DNA of 64,000 bases, taken from positions 1-64,000 of the forward strand of contig CANJVU010000009.1 of the NCBI GenBank assembly GCA_947478525.1. Reading direction: 5' to 3'. Made by a program: the position numbers and the translations under genes. This DNA is from Thiotrichales bacterium. Its GTDB lineage: Bacteria; Pseudomonadota; Gammaproteobacteria; Francisellales; CACEW01. Below, piece after piece: positions 51,031-60,955 of the stretch (positions within the stretch are counted from its first letter, which is position 1; each line of letters opens with the position of its first letter). The notes beneath the pieces are model-generated. The model had not been told where the DNA came from. It worked only from the letters and a program-made list of their open reading frames with translations, and did not search any database.

Positions 51031-52947
51031 ATGAGCAAACACTATCCCATTGAAGCAATGTTACGACCTCCCATTGAATGGTGGTCGGCCGCTGTGTGTG
51101 GTATTACTGGGGCTACGGCTTTATTGATCCCACATGATATTTACATCAGTAGAACATCCGGTATTTTGCTGGGCGTGAGCTGTACCTATATTGCAGTAAA
51201 ACGGTTTTGCCAGGGGCTTTACGTTCGCCGCTACCAGAAGAATTTAGTCGCTCTCCCCGCTTATTCTCTGGTATCCAGCGCTCTTCCCAAAGCACATGGC
51301 AAATTATTTCTCGGCAAAGGCTTTAAATGGCAGGCGACTCATACCCAACGCCTACATGATTGTGCCCGTGCGGGTATTGAAAAGTTGAGCTCACAAAAAA
51401 CTGCCGAGCAAGTTGTCGGTGGCAACCCGATTCTGCATGGTGTTGAACCCAATGAAACCGATGTCTGGATGAATCTGAATGACCGGGTTGGCCACACGCT
51501 GGTGTTAGGAACCACCCGAGTAGGTAAAACCCGCCTCTTAGAAGTATTGGTCAGCCAGGATATCGAGCGTGGTGATTGCGTTGTCGTACTTGATCCCAAG
51601 GGTGATGCCGGACTACTGCGTCGTATTGTGTTTGAAGCCGTACGTGCCGGTCGTGAAGACGATCTGCTCATTTTTCATCTGGGGTTCCCCTCTGTTTCTG
51701 CTCGTTACAATCCGATTGGCCATTTTGCTCGTATTACGGAAGTGGCCAATCGCGTTGCCAACCAGCTCCCCGGCTCTGGTGAATCCGCTGCCTTTAAAGA
51801 ATTTGGCTGGCGTTTCGTCAATATCATTACTCGCGCCCTGGTGGCATTGGGTCGAGTACCGGACTATACACAGATCCAGCGCTATATCCTGAACATTGAC
51901 CAGCTGCTGCTGGACTACTGCAACTTATGGCTACCTACGGTCGACAGCAGCTGGAAAAGCACCGTGCAGTCGATTGAAAATGAGATCAATATGCATGACC
52001 TGCCAATCCATCTGCGCAACCGCTCCAAACGGATGGTGGCAATTGCCCACTACATTCAGCGCTGTGATTTTTATAATCCGATTGCTGATGGCTTATGTTC
52101 GGCATTTAATTACGACAAAACCTATTTTGATAAAATCACTGCATCATTGCTGCCATTGCTAGAAAAATTGACCGCTGGTCAATCTGCTGAGCTGATCTCA
52201 CCCGATTATTTTAATCTGGAAGACAAACGCCCCACCTTTGACTGGATGCAGGTGATTCGTGGCAAAAAAATTGTTTATATTGGCTTGGATGCTCTTTCTG
52301 ACCCCACTGTCGCTGGTGCCATTGGTAACTCGATGTTCTCCGATCTGTGTTCGGTGGCCGGTCAGCTCTATAAATTTGGCGTACAAGAATCGGCGGATGA
52401 GGCACCCGTTAAAACCTTTCATCCTGTTTGTGTGCATGCTGATGAGTTCAATGAATTGATTGGTGAAGACTTTATTCCCCTGCTTAACAAGGCCGGTGGT
52501 GCCCAGTTCCAGGTGACGGCCTACACACAGACCTGGTCAGATGTGGAAGCAAGCCTGGGTAATCGTGCCAAAGCCGGTCAGGTCGGCGGTAACCTAAACA
52601 CCCTAATTTGCCTGCGGGTACTGGATGAAGAAACCGCAAAACTCTTCACCAACAAATTACCACAACGCGTGGTGATTAAAAGCCTGATGGAAGCCTCTTC
52701 CGTATCGGATACTGCCAATATGGGCTCAGATCAGGATTTTACTTCCAATAACGAAGACCGGCTGACGCAGCAGGAAGTACCGATGATTACTCCGGATGAT
52801 CTGATTCAGTTACCCAAGGGGCAAGCGTTTGTGCTGCTGAATGGCGGTGAGCTTTATAAAATCCGCATCCCCCTGACCGAGGATGACATGTCACACATAC
52901 CACAAGCCGTTGAAGGCATTGCTAACTTGTTGGAGCAACGGGTATGA
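51031..52947 (+). CDS. traD: conjugative coupling factor TraD (VirD4-type ATPase)
   Basis: A 638-aa inner-membrane ATPase linking the relaxosome to the secretion channel. Two N-terminal transmembrane segments (~15-60), Walker A GTTRVGKT (160-167), Walker B-like CVVVLDPKGDAG, and the VHADEFNELIG and AYTQTWSDVEASLGNRAKAG motifs of TraG/TraD proteins. AGGAG precedes the ATG, and the stop overlaps the next gene. Confidence 0.95.
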   Translation: MSKHYPIEAMLRPPIEWWSAAVCGITGATALLIPHDIYISRTSGILLGVSCTYIAVKRFCQGLYVRRYQKNLVALPAYSLVSSALPKAHGKLFLGKGFKWQATHTQRLHDCARAGIEKLSSQKTAEQVVGGNPILHGVEPNETDVWMNLNDRVGHTLVLGTTRVGKTRLLEVLVSQDIERGDCVVVLDPKGDAGLLRRIVFEAVRAGREDDLLIFHLGFPSVSARYNPIGHFARITEVANRVANQLPGSGESAAFKEFGWRFVNIITRALVALGRVPDYTQIQRYILNIDQLLLDYCNLWLPTVDSSWKSTVQSIENEINMHDLPIHLRNRSKRMVAIAHYIQRCDFYNPIADGLCSAFNYDKTYFDKITASLLPLLEKLTAGQSAELISPDYFNLEDKRPTFDWMQVIRGKKIVYIGLDALSDPTVAGAIGNSMFSDLCSVAGQLYKFGVQESADEAPVKTFHPVCVHADEFNELIGEDFIPLLNKAGGAQFQVTAYTQTWSDVEASLGNRAKAGQVGGNLNTLICLRVLDEETAKLFTNKLPQRVVIKSLMEASSVSDTANMGSDQDFTSNNEDRLTQQEVPMITPDDLIQLPKGQAFVLLNGGELYKIRIPLTEDDMSHIPQAVEGIANLLEQRV

Positions 52948-53645
52948 GCAACACTCAACATCATAACAGCTTGCTGATCGGTTTATTCTGGTTCATCACC
53001 AAAACCATTCTGTGGTTGTTATTAGGCGCACTGGTAGCAGAGGCATTGTGGGTGATTCGCTTGTGTACCATGGGCGAGCCTCAGCAGCTCCTGCTGTTGA
53101 ATGCATTAACTTTGAATGAATTACATATTTTGAATTCGGCTTTGGTGCACACGTCTGTGGCATCAAATCTTATTGGCATGATGGTAGCCGATATACATCA
53201 TGCCAGCATTTGGGCATCAGGAATGGCTCAAAGCGCAGGATCGACAAACATCGAGATTCAGGATCAACCGTTTGTCACTTCAGCCACCGTTGCGGTGCTC
53301 CCCTCCGCAAAGGCACTGTTACAGGTGTCCATTGGTGCGCTGGAGCTGACTGGATTGCGGTTACTGAATCTTGCGGTACAAGTACCGGTGTTTGTATGGG
53401 TAGGACTGATAGGATTAACGGATGGTCTGGTGCAACGTGAATTGCGCAAGTTTCAGGGTGGCCGCGAAAGCGCCCTGATCTATCATCGTGCCAGGAGTGC
53501 GATTTTTCCTGCGGTTCTCGCAGGTATGCTGCTTTATCTCGCCTTGCCGCTCACGACTTCACCAGACCTTCTGCTCGCGCCCTTTGCATTGCTCTTTGGT
53601 ATGGCCATTGCATTGAGTGCACGAGCCTTCAAAAAGTACCTGTGA
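52944..53645 (+). CDS. ICE membrane protein, TIGR03747/PFL_4697-type
   Basis: A 233-aa protein with about four transmembrane helices: near the N-terminus (GLFWFITKTILWLLLGALVA), two around 140-165, and the C-terminus (LLAPFALLFGMAIALSARAF). It also has GGRESALIYHRARSAIFPAV, a recognisable feature of the family that follows TraD. It is coupled to traD by ATGA overlap. Role in the apparatus unknown. Confidence 0.87.
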   Translation: MSNTQHHNSLLIGLFWFITKTILWLLLGALVAEALWVIRLCTMGEPQQLLLLNALTLNELHILNSALVHTSVASNLIGMMVADIHHASIWASGMAQSAGSTNIEIQDQPFVTSATVAVLPSAKALLQVSIGALELTGLRLLNLAVQVPVFVWVGLIGLTDGLVQRELRKFQGGRESALIYHRARSAIFPAVLAGMLLYLALPLTTSPDLLLAPFALLFGMAIALSARAFKKYL

Positions 53646-53662
53646 GGTCTTAAAAGGAAATC

Positions 53663-53980
53663 ATGAAAACCAATATCCAGTTATGGGCATTAAGCATTGC
53701 CATAGGCGCAATCAGCCCGGTATATGCCACGACCAATTTAGAGAATGCCGATCTGTCCCTTGTAGTGCAACAGTTACAGGCGGTTTATCCGCTGATCGCA
53801 GAAGCACAACAACAGGCCGATCCGAACGCCCGTACTCAGTTTCATTATGACTGGTTACGCGGTGATTTGAACACGGTGATTACCGGGATTAACCAGAAGC
53901 TTAAACCGCTTCCACTTGAACCCCGCGAAATCAAACCGTTGAAAGGTGATTACCTGACCGTGGGGAGTAACGCGCTATGA
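53663..53980 (+). CDS. ICE protein, RAQPRD family
   Basis: A 105-aa exported protein with signal peptide ending VYA. The mature part (LVVQQLQAVYPLIAEAQQQA, RTQFHYDWLRGDLNTVITGI) has the size and pattern of the RAQPRD family. AAAGGAA precedes the ATG. Four-base overlap with the next gene. Function unknown. Confidence 0.82.
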   Translation: MKTNIQLWALSIAIGAISPVYATTNLENADLSLVVQQLQAVYPLIAEAQQQADPNARTQFHYDWLRGDLNTVITGINQKLKPLPLEPREIKPLKGDYLTVGSNAL

Positions 53981-54216
53981 GCATGAGTGATGCCCAAGTG
54001 CAGGCGTTTTATGCCGCCTCTGGTGTGCATGTAACAAGCCTCACCTTTTGTATTCAACTCCTGGTTGGCGGCATCTCGATTCTCACCTCGCTGATGATTT
54101 TGACGGGGTTGATGAGGCTGCTTGAAACCAACCAGGTCTGGGACAAGATCGTGTTTTTGATGTGCCTGATGGGGTTGTCGTTTGTATTGATGATGATCTT
54201 TATCTATTTAGCTTAA
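53977..54216 (+). CDS. ICE membrane protein, TIGR03758/PFL_4701-type
   Basis: A 79-aa protein with two transmembrane helices (~20-42 and ~55-78), beginning MSMSDAQVQAFYAASGVHVT. Size, topology and place match the VirB3- or pilin-like small proteins of this ICE class. Confidence 0.83.
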   Translation: MSMSDAQVQAFYAASGVHVTSLTFCIQLLVGGISILTSLMILTGLMRLLETNQVWDKIVFLMCLMGLSFVLMMIFIYLA

Positions 54217-54247
54217 CCAATAAAAAGTAACAAAAAGGAGAACGGAT

Positions 54248-54616
54248 ATGTTGAACAACTTAAAAAGTAAATGGTATGGCTTGATAGGTGCCGCTACTGC
54301 ACTAACGCTCTCATCGCGCGCCTACGCCGATGCTAACCCCTTCCCCACCATTTCCGGTGGTGATGCCGGTGCCGATGTGGTGCAAACCGCAGGCGGCCAT
54401 ATGGAATCGGCGATGAAATATTTGACCATTGGCCTGGGCGGAATGCTGATTCTGGTGTGCCTTGGCGTGATTGTCCATCGTATGCGCGAGGATTCCCGCG
54501 AGAAAGATCATGGCAACTTAATCATGACCTATGTGATGTGTGCCTTAGGTATGACGATTGGGTTTGTGTTGATCGGTATTGGCTGGACGGCATTCAGCGC
54601 CACCATAACCGGTTAA
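54248..54616 (+). CDS. ICE membrane protein, TIGR03745/PFL_4702-type
   Basis: A 122-aa protein: cleavable leader ending AYA, then two transmembrane helices with the loop HRMREDSREKDHGNL. It ends in GIGWTAFSATITG. The length, processing and two-helix layout are those expected of a VirB2-like pilin. AAGGAG upstream. Confidence 0.84.
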   Translation: MLNNLKSKWYGLIGAATALTLSSRAYADANPFPTISGGDAGADVVQTAGGHMESAMKYLTIGLGGMLILVCLGVIVHRMREDSREKDHGNLIMTYVMCALGMTIGFVLIGIGWTAFSATITG

Positions 54617-54628
54617 GGGAGACGTACC

Positions 54629-55012
54629 ATGAAGTCCGCAAATGACAGCAATGGCAAGAAAACCAAAGACGATATGTTACCCGAGCGTTTGAACTTCGAT
54701 GCCATCGTATTTTGTGGCTGCACCATGAAGGAAATGCAACGGCTAGTGATGACCTCATTCTTTGGCTCACTGTTCGTGTTTGGCTTCCTGGCCAAAGCAT
54801 TCATCGGAATGTTTTTGCTGGGAGTGGCAATCGCATTCCCAGCAACGGTGTTCTTTACCTGGATGGGTGCTTTGTTTCTGCAACGCCTTAAACAAGGAAA
54901 ACCGAAAGGATATTTAAAACAATCCTGGCGGTTGTTATTGGAGCGTCGTGGCATTTTGCCCTCGCCCTTTACCAATCGCACAGGCAAATGGTCTATAGGG
55001 AGATGGTTATGA
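54629..55012 (+). CDS. ICE protein, TIGR03750-type
   Basis: A 127-aa protein with LPERLNFDAIVFCGCTMKEM, two hydrophobic helices and a cytoplasmic basic tail. It resembles TraL/VirB3-type proteins in layout and precedes the TIGR03746 gene, with a four-base overlap. Confidence 0.85.
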   Translation: MKSANDSNGKKTKDDMLPERLNFDAIVFCGCTMKEMQRLVMTSFFGSLFVFGFLAKAFIGMFLLGVAIAFPATVFFTWMGALFLQRLKQGKPKGYLKQSWRLLLERRGILPSPFTNRTGKWSIGRWL

Positions 55013-55638
55013 GATTTCAAGATGCATTAGAAAGCGCACGCCTGATATTACGCGCCCTGGTACTGGCGATTATTATTCTGTTTATCAGCAATTTGGCTTT
55101 GATTATTACCTTGGCGCATATGCAAAGTAAGGTGAAGGTATATATTCCCCCACAAATTCCGGCGAATGGCCTGACCATGACCACCGGCGAGATACCAGCA
55201 AGTACAATCTATAGCTTTGCTTTCTGGGCATGGCAGTCGATCAACTACTGGCCAAAAAACGGCGGTACGGATTACGCGGCAGCAATTAAAAGCTTTACTC
55301 CGTACCTGACGCCAAACTTTGCTGTGTTTTTGGCACAAGATGCTAACAATCGCTATAGCAGCGATGAAATTCAAGATCGTATTCGCACCATGACGGGAAT
55401 CGATGGTGCTTCATTCAACGCTGACGATGTGAAGCCATTGGGTCATGGTACCTGGCTCGTGCATTTGGATATGCGCTTAACCGAACGGATGAATAACGAC
55501 GGCAGCGTGGTCAAGGATGCAGAGATTTCCTATGTACTGAAAGTCGTTGAATACAACGTCGATCAACAACATAACTTATATGGCTTGGCATTGGCTGGCT
55601 TTGCCGCCGATCCCAAACGTATCAAGACGTTTACTTAA
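55009..55638 (+). CDS. ICE protein, TIGR03746/PFL_4703-type (TraE-like)
   Basis: A 209-aa bitopic protein: N-terminal transmembrane helix (RALVLAIIILFISNLALIIT) and a periplasmic domain (VYIPPQIPANGLTMTTGEIP, FAFWAWQSINYWPKNGGTDY) like TraE/VirB8 core proteins. I use ATG 55009, which overlaps the preceding stop and has GGGAGA upstream, rather than the open frame from 54988. Confidence 0.88.
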   Translation: MRFQDALESARLILRALVLAIIILFISNLALIITLAHMQSKVKVYIPPQIPANGLTMTTGEIPASTIYSFAFWAWQSINYWPKNGGTDYAAAIKSFTPYLTPNFAVFLAQDANNRYSSDEIQDRIRTMTGIDGASFNADDVKPLGHGTWLVHLDMRLTERMNNDGSVVKDAEISYVLKVVEYNVDQQHNLYGLALAGFAADPKRIKTFT

Positions 55639-55658
55639 CGGTAGTTGAAGGAGAAGTC

Positions 55659-56468
55659 ATGAAATTGAATATGAAAACGGTGATGATTGGTGCTCTGGTA
55701 GCACTATCGCTCACCACCCAGGTAGAAGCTGAATCAGTTCAGCACATCGTCTGGGACAAAACCCCGATTGCTATTACCTTACCGATTGATCAGGAGCGGA
55801 TGATCTCGTTCCCAAGTGAGGTAAAGTTTGGCTATGACCTGACGAAATTGCCCAGCAAAACCCTGAGCGTGGTTAACAATAACCATACGCTGTACCTGAC
55901 GGCGCATAAGGGCTTTGATGCTGAACCTGCCCGGATATTACTGACCGACAGCGGCAAAATTATGTTGCTGACGTTAGCAGCCAATCAAACCGGCTCGGAT
56001 ACTCCATTATCCATTCTGTTAGAGAAACCACATCATGATCAAAGTAATAGTGGTGTGGGGGAACAATCCAGCATTGCGCCCGATGATAGTTACGTCACGC
56101 TGGTACGGTTTGCGGCACAGCAACTCTATGCACCAGAACGGTTACTTACCCAACCGCTGAATATCCATCGTATCCCGATGCAGACACAAAAGACGGCACC
56201 CCTATTGTTAGATGGGTCTATTACGGCAAATCCTCTGATTTCCTGGAGAAACGCAGATAACTACGTTACCGCAGTTGAGGTTTATAACACGCAAAAAGTT
56301 CTGCTGACTTTAAATTTAGGCAGCTTCTGTGGCCAATGGCGTGCAGCTTCAGCCTTCCCAAGGACTGTACTCGACCAGGCATTTAGTCCACTGGGCAATA
56401 CCACGGTGTTTCTGGTATCGAGCCAACCCTTTGGTCAGGCGATCGCACCTTGTGAAGGGAGGGTTTAG
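55659..56468 (+). CDS. ICE protein, TIGR03749/PFL_4704-type (TraK-like)
   Basis: A 269-aa exported protein with signal peptide ending VEA. HIVWDKTPIAITLPIDQERM is the family N-terminus, and residues ~140-250 form a second beta-rich domain. By position and pattern it corresponds to the TraK/VirB9-type outer-membrane core component. Confidence 0.87.
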   Translation: MKLNMKTVMIGALVALSLTTQVEAESVQHIVWDKTPIAITLPIDQERMISFPSEVKFGYDLTKLPSKTLSVVNNNHTLYLTAHKGFDAEPARILLTDSGKIMLLTLAANQTGSDTPLSILLEKPHHDQSNSGVGEQSSIAPDDSYVTLVRFAAQQLYAPERLLTQPLNIHRIPMQTQKTAPLLLDGSITANPLISWRNADNYVTAVEVYNTQKVLLTLNLGSFCGQWRAASAFPRTVLDQAFSPLGNTTVFLVSSQPFGQAIAPCEGRV

Positions 56469-56470
56469 AT

Positions 56471-57799
56471 ATGAGCACGAATAAACGTAAAAATGGTGCT
56501 GGCTTAAAAATCATTGGCATTGTTGCCGTAGTCGGTGTGGTGGGTGTTGGCATTATCAGTGCTTTTTCATCACACAGTAGTAGCACGAGTACAGCAAAAT
56601 CTTCCTTGTCGATGTTACCCAAGCTGAACGATAACGCCACGGGTGATACGCCAGTCGAGACCTTAAAAACGCTGACAGCAACGGTGAGTACGGTACAGGA
56701 TCAAAATAAAAAAATTCTGGATCAAGCAACGGTAGCGCAGCAACAAAACCAACAGGCTATCGCGAGTTTTGAGCAATCGATTAACCAAAAGCTTGATCAA
56801 CAGATTAATCAGGTTAAGGTACAGAACACCCAATATCAAAATCAACTGAATACCCAGGTACATTACTCATTGGGTAACGCAGAAGGTAGCGTTGGCAGTA
56901 CCTCAGAACAGGATCGTTTTGTATGGGTATCGGATTTGCAAAGCGACACCACTGGAAAAATTGGTACGGCAACCTTGCGTACAGGCTCTACTCAGCCGAT
57001 TGCCGACGGTCTTGACCAACCTGCTAAAAAGACGGTGAAAACGACCCCCTATTATACCCTGCCAATCAACAGCACTTTAACTGGCGTGATTGCGATGCAA
57101 CCGATTCTGGGTGAAGTACCCATTGATAACCATGTGGTTGATCCATACCAATTCAAGATGGTGATTGGTGCTGATAACCTGGCGGCGAATGGTATTGATA
57201 TCCCCTCGAATATCCAAGGCATCGTTGCCTCTGGTACCGCACAAGGTTCATTGATTGGCCCAATCGACAAGCAAGCCTGTGTCAGAGGTACGATCAACTC
57301 AATGACCTTTGTATTTAATGATGGCCGGATCAGCACCACCACCAGCAAAGGTACGGATGGTTTAGGCATTATTTCCGATAATCAAGGCTATCCCTGCATC
57401 CCAGGAATCCTGGAAACCAACGCACCAGAGTATTTGGGTATTACCTTTGGCTTGGGTGCACTACAAGGTTTTGCGCAAGGATTATCACAAGCGCAAATGA
57501 GCACCGGCACCAGCACCGCAGGAACGACTATGTCCACCATGGTCGGCAGTTACAGCAAATATGCCATGGGTCAAGGTACGTCGAGTGGTGCCGCTGCGGT
57601 ACAGCAATGGTTTAACCAACGGATGCAGAACTCAACCGACTTGGTAGTGGTCTCCAACGTTGATCCTGATACCCATCAGTATCGTCACTTCAACATCAAT
57701 ATCACTCGTCAAATTGAAATCAATTACAACCCCAACGCAAGGAAAGTAAGTTATGAACATCAAGAAAATAACAACGCTATTACCGCTAACCTTGATTAG
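56471..57799 (+). CDS. ICE protein, TIGR03752/PFL_4705-type (TraB/VirB10-like)
   Basis: A 442-aa bitopic protein: transmembrane helix at ~15-34, a Gln-rich coiled coil (~75-130), then the VirB10/TraB beta-barrel region with YTLPINSTLTGVIAMQPILG and a Gly/Thr/Ser-rich segment ~335-375. It should span the envelope and gate the channel. It ends overlapping the lipoprotein gene by 47 bases in another frame. Confidence 0.9.
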   Translation: MSTNKRKNGAGLKIIGIVAVVGVVGVGIISAFSSHSSSTSTAKSSLSMLPKLNDNATGDTPVETLKTLTATVSTVQDQNKKILDQATVAQQQNQQAIASFEQSINQKLDQQINQVKVQNTQYQNQLNTQVHYSLGNAEGSVGSTSEQDRFVWVSDLQSDTTGKIGTATLRTGSTQPIADGLDQPAKKTVKTTPYYTLPINSTLTGVIAMQPILGEVPIDNHVVDPYQFKMVIGADNLAANGIDIPSNIQGIVASGTAQGSLIGPIDKQACVRGTINSMTFVFNDGRISTTTSKGTDGLGIISDNQGYPCIPGILETNAPEYLGITFGLGALQGFAQGLSQAQMSTGTSTAGTTMSTMVGSYSKYAMGQGTSSGAAAVQQWFNQRMQNSTDLVVVSNVDPDTHQYRHFNINITRQIEINYNPNARKVSYEHQENNNAITANLD

Positions 57800-58199
57800 T
57801 GCAGCAGTCATCACGCTATCAGGTTGCGCCACTTCTGCCGATACTGCGGCACTAAAGAATGGCCCCACCATGGCACAGGCGTATACCGCCGCCATGACGG
57901 GCAATGATAGTACGGATGGCAGCAATCAAAGCCTATCGGGATTACGTAGTGCTTTGGGCGATAGCCAACCGATGGCGAATCAAACCGCCTCGACTGCCAT
58001 CACTCAAGCAACGGATCAGGTCAATATGCAGTTTCCAACGTTACCCAACCCAACGTTGGTGATGTATGTGTATCCGCACTTTGCTGGTTCAGATCAAGCG
58101 CCGGTACCGGGCTACTACACCGCATTTTCGTTCTATACCCGGATTCACTATGCACTACCCGGTGAAATGCCCACTCAAAGTCTAGGAGGTTCGTTATGA
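57753..58199 (+). CDS. ICE lipoprotein, TIGR03751-type (VirB7/TraV-like)
   Basis: A 148-aa lipoprotein with lipobox LSGC at the end of the leader. The mature part ends FSFYTRIHYALPGEMPTQ. It sits between the VirB10-like and VirB4 genes, the usual place for the core-complex lipoprotein. The unusually long overlap with the upstream gene is real, since both frames carry family features. Confidence 0.86.
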   Translation: MNIKKITTLLPLTLISAAVITLSGCATSADTAALKNGPTMAQAYTAAMTGNDSTDGSNQSLSGLRSALGDSQPMANQTASTAITQATDQVNMQFPTLPNPTLVMYVYPHFAGSDQAPVPGYYTAFSFYTRIHYALPGEMPTQSLGGSL

Positions 58200-60955
58200 T
58201 TACCAAAAAACAAGCGGCAAGCTGGTATCAACGTCCGCCATCCATCAGTCAAAAACTACCTTGGCGCGAGTACGACGCTGCTGGTCAATGCTTCCTGCTG
58301 CAAGATGGTAAAAGTGTGGCCGCGGCATTTGAATTATGTGACGTACCCAGCGAAGCTCGCACGGATGCATATTTGCAACAACTGCGTGATGGCTTACAGG
58401 GCATATTCCAAGATGCTTTCCCCGAATACTACGACGATGAAAGCCCCTGGATTTTACAATTCTTTGTGCAGGATGAACTCTCATTAAGCCGTTATTACCA
58501 ATCATTTTTAGACTATATAAAACCCGCAGCACGTGATCAACACTATACCAAAGTGTATATGGAGATGATGCGCACGCATTTGAACTATATCACCAAACCT
58601 TCCGGGTTGTTTGTTGATGACAAAGTCTCCGGCAACATTTTCCGCGGCAAGGTGCGCCGGGTGCGTGCAGTGATGTATCGCAATCTGACTGGCAAATCCA
58701 AAATGCGCCGTGGTCGTACACCCGTGGAAGATTTAAACATTGTTGCCAGCGCATTTCTATCCAAACTCGTGGGTGCCGGTGTTGCCGTCAGACGCATGGA
58801 TGGGAAAGATTTTTACGAGTGGATGATCCGCTGGTTTAATCCCTCCCCCAAAATCGCTCAAGGTAATGTAGATCAACTGTTAACACAATGCCCGTACCCT
58901 GGTGACAACGAAATGCCATATGGCTATGACTATAGCGAACGCTTGTTTTATACCGTGCCTGAATCCAATCAGGAACAAGGTGTGTGGTACTTTGACCAGA
59001 AGCCACACAAATACCTGGCCGTTACGGGGTTGAATAAACTTCCCGAGATTGGCCATCTAACGGTGGAGCGTAGTTTTGGTAGCCATTCTTATGGGCTATT
59101 CGACAAATTCCCCGAAGGTTCCATTTTTCAAATGACGGTGGTGATCCAAAGCCGCGAGTTGGTAAATAACCATATCGATCACATTGAGCGTTCCACCAAG
59201 AAAGCCAACGGCATTCAAGCCGATATGGTGCGCGAGGACTGCAATGACATTCGCCGAATGATGGCCAATGGTAATTTCTTATTCCCCACCTCCATGGGGG
59301 TTTATATCCGTGGTAACGACCTCAAAGAATTGCAAAACCTGCAAACTGATGTGGAGACCTTACTCTCCAACAATGGCTTGGTCGTGGTTGATGGCGATAT
59401 CGAATTGCTGCCCATAGACAGTTATTTGAGATTCCTGCCGATGGCGTACGACTTTAGTTTCGATAAAAACTACCTGTGCCGCAGCCGCTATCAGTCCGGC
59501 CGCCAGTTGGCACAAATGCTTCCACTATACGGTCGTGAGCGTGGTACCGGTCATCCAGGACTGCCCTTTTTCAATCGTTGTGGCGAGCCACTAACCGTTG
59601 ACCCCTTGAATCCACAGGATAAAGACCAAAACTCGCACTTATTAATTTTAGGAACCACGGGTAGCGGTAAGTCCGCCACCTGTGTGTATCTGATGATGAA
59701 CCTGATGGCGATCTATCGTCCCCGCCTGGTGATTGTGGATGCCGGTAACTCCTTTGGATTGCTGAGCACCTTTTTTGCGGAAATGGGTCTGAAGGTCAAT
59801 CGGGTAGAGATTTCATTAAACACGCCGACGTCTCTCAACCCTTTTGCCGAAAGCCACAAGATGTTGGCACAGGCAGAAACCTTGCGCCTGAACCAGGAAA
59901 AACTGGCACAACTGGCGGCAAAAGAAGAGCAAATCATCGAGAACGCTAAAGAAGTTATTAGCGAATCTGAAAAGGTTGAACTGGTCGAAAACCGTGACTA
60001 CATGGGCGAAATGTCCCTCGCTGCGCAACTGATGATTACGGGTGGTGAACAGAAAGAAGAAATCAAAATCGATCGGCAGGATCGGATGATGATTTTGGAT
60101 GCGCTAGTGCGTGCCGCTCAAGCCGCCAAAGATGCGGGAGCTGATCAAATGCTGCCGGAAGACTTTGCCAACATGCTCAAGATTATGAGTAAAGAAGCCA
60201 AAGACAAAGTGATTGCTTCACGGTTAAATTCAATGGCGAGTGGTGTAGCGTTGTTCTGTAAAGACACCCTCTCCTCGCAATTCTTTAACCGCCCCGGTGC
60301 TCCCTGGCCTGATGCCGATGTCACCATCCTGGAAATGGGGTTATTTAAGGAAGATGGCTACGAGGCTCAGCGCGCGTTGGCGTTTATGGGTGCCATGAAT
60401 AAAACCCAGTCTCTGGCCGAGGCCAATCAACACGAAGAGCGTATTACGGTGTTTTTCGGGGATGAGTGTCACGTCGTTACTAAAAACCCACTGACAGCAG
60501 TTGCCATTACCAAGTGCTCCAAGATGAGCCGTAAGATCGGTTTATGGTTGTGGCTTGCCACCCAGAACGTTGAAGACTTCCCTGCTGAAGCTAAAAAGCT
60601 CTTGTCGATGGTCGAGTTCTGGATATGTCTCGGCATGAGCGGTGCTGAGTTGAAAGAGGTAGAAAAGTTCAGAACCATTACCGATGAAGAGCGCCCACTA
60701 TTCCAATCGGTCAGAAAGGCAGCGGGCAAATATGTTGAAGGCATCATTATGTGCAATCGCTTTAAAGGGTTATTCCGCAACATACCGCCCCGCCTCCCTC
60801 TGGCGCTGGCCATGACGGAAAAACATGAAAAAGCCGAGCGTAAAAAATTGATGAAGCAATACAGCATTTCGGAAATCGGAGCCGCCAAGTTGATTGCGGA
60901 TCGGATGATGGGAATTGTAGAAACTGAAACCAACAAGGAGAACCAAGATGTGTGA
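58196..60955 (+). CDS. conjugative transfer ATPase TraC/VirB4 (TIGR03744/PFL_4706-type)
   Basis: A 919-aa cytoplasmic ATPase that powers pilus assembly. N-terminal VirB4 domain; Walker A GTTGSGKS (486-493); a charged helical insert rich in Glu/Lys (~560-620); Walker B FFGDECHVV; and SRKIGLWLWLATQNVEDFP. ATGA overlap with the lipoprotein gene and an eight-base overlap with the next gene. Confidence 0.94.
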   Translation: MITKKQAASWYQRPPSISQKLPWREYDAAGQCFLLQDGKSVAAAFELCDVPSEARTDAYLQQLRDGLQGIFQDAFPEYYDDESPWILQFFVQDELSLSRYYQSFLDYIKPAARDQHYTKVYMEMMRTHLNYITKPSGLFVDDKVSGNIFRGKVRRVRAVMYRNLTGKSKMRRGRTPVEDLNIVASAFLSKLVGAGVAVRRMDGKDFYEWMIRWFNPSPKIAQGNVDQLLTQCPYPGDNEMPYGYDYSERLFYTVPESNQEQGVWYFDQKPHKYLAVTGLNKLPEIGHLTVERSFGSHSYGLFDKFPEGSIFQMTVVIQSRELVNNHIDHIERSTKKANGIQADMVREDCNDIRRMMANGNFLFPTSMGVYIRGNDLKELQNLQTDVETLLSNNGLVVVDGDIELLPIDSYLRFLPMAYDFSFDKNYLCRSRYQSGRQLAQMLPLYGRERGTGHPGLPFFNRCGEPLTVDPLNPQDKDQNSHLLILGTTGSGKSATCVYLMMNLMAIYRPRLVIVDAGNSFGLLSTFFAEMGLKVNRVEISLNTPTSLNPFAESHKMLAQAETLRLNQEKLAQLAAKEEQIIENAKEVISESEKVELVENRDYMGEMSLAAQLMITGGEQKEEIKIDRQDRMMILDALVRAAQAAKDAGADQMLPEDFANMLKIMSKEAKDKVIASRLNSMASGVALFCKDTLSSQFFNRPGAPWPDADVTILEMGLFKEDGYEAQRALAFMGAMNKTQSLAEANQHEERITVFFGDECHVVTKNPLTAVAITKCSKMSRKIGLWLWLATQNVEDFPAEAKKLLSMVEFWICLGMSGAELKEVEKFRTITDEERPLFQSVRKAAGKYVEGIIMCNRFKGLFRNIPPRLPLALAMTEKHEKAERKKLMKQYSISEIGAAKLIADRMMGIVETETNKENQDV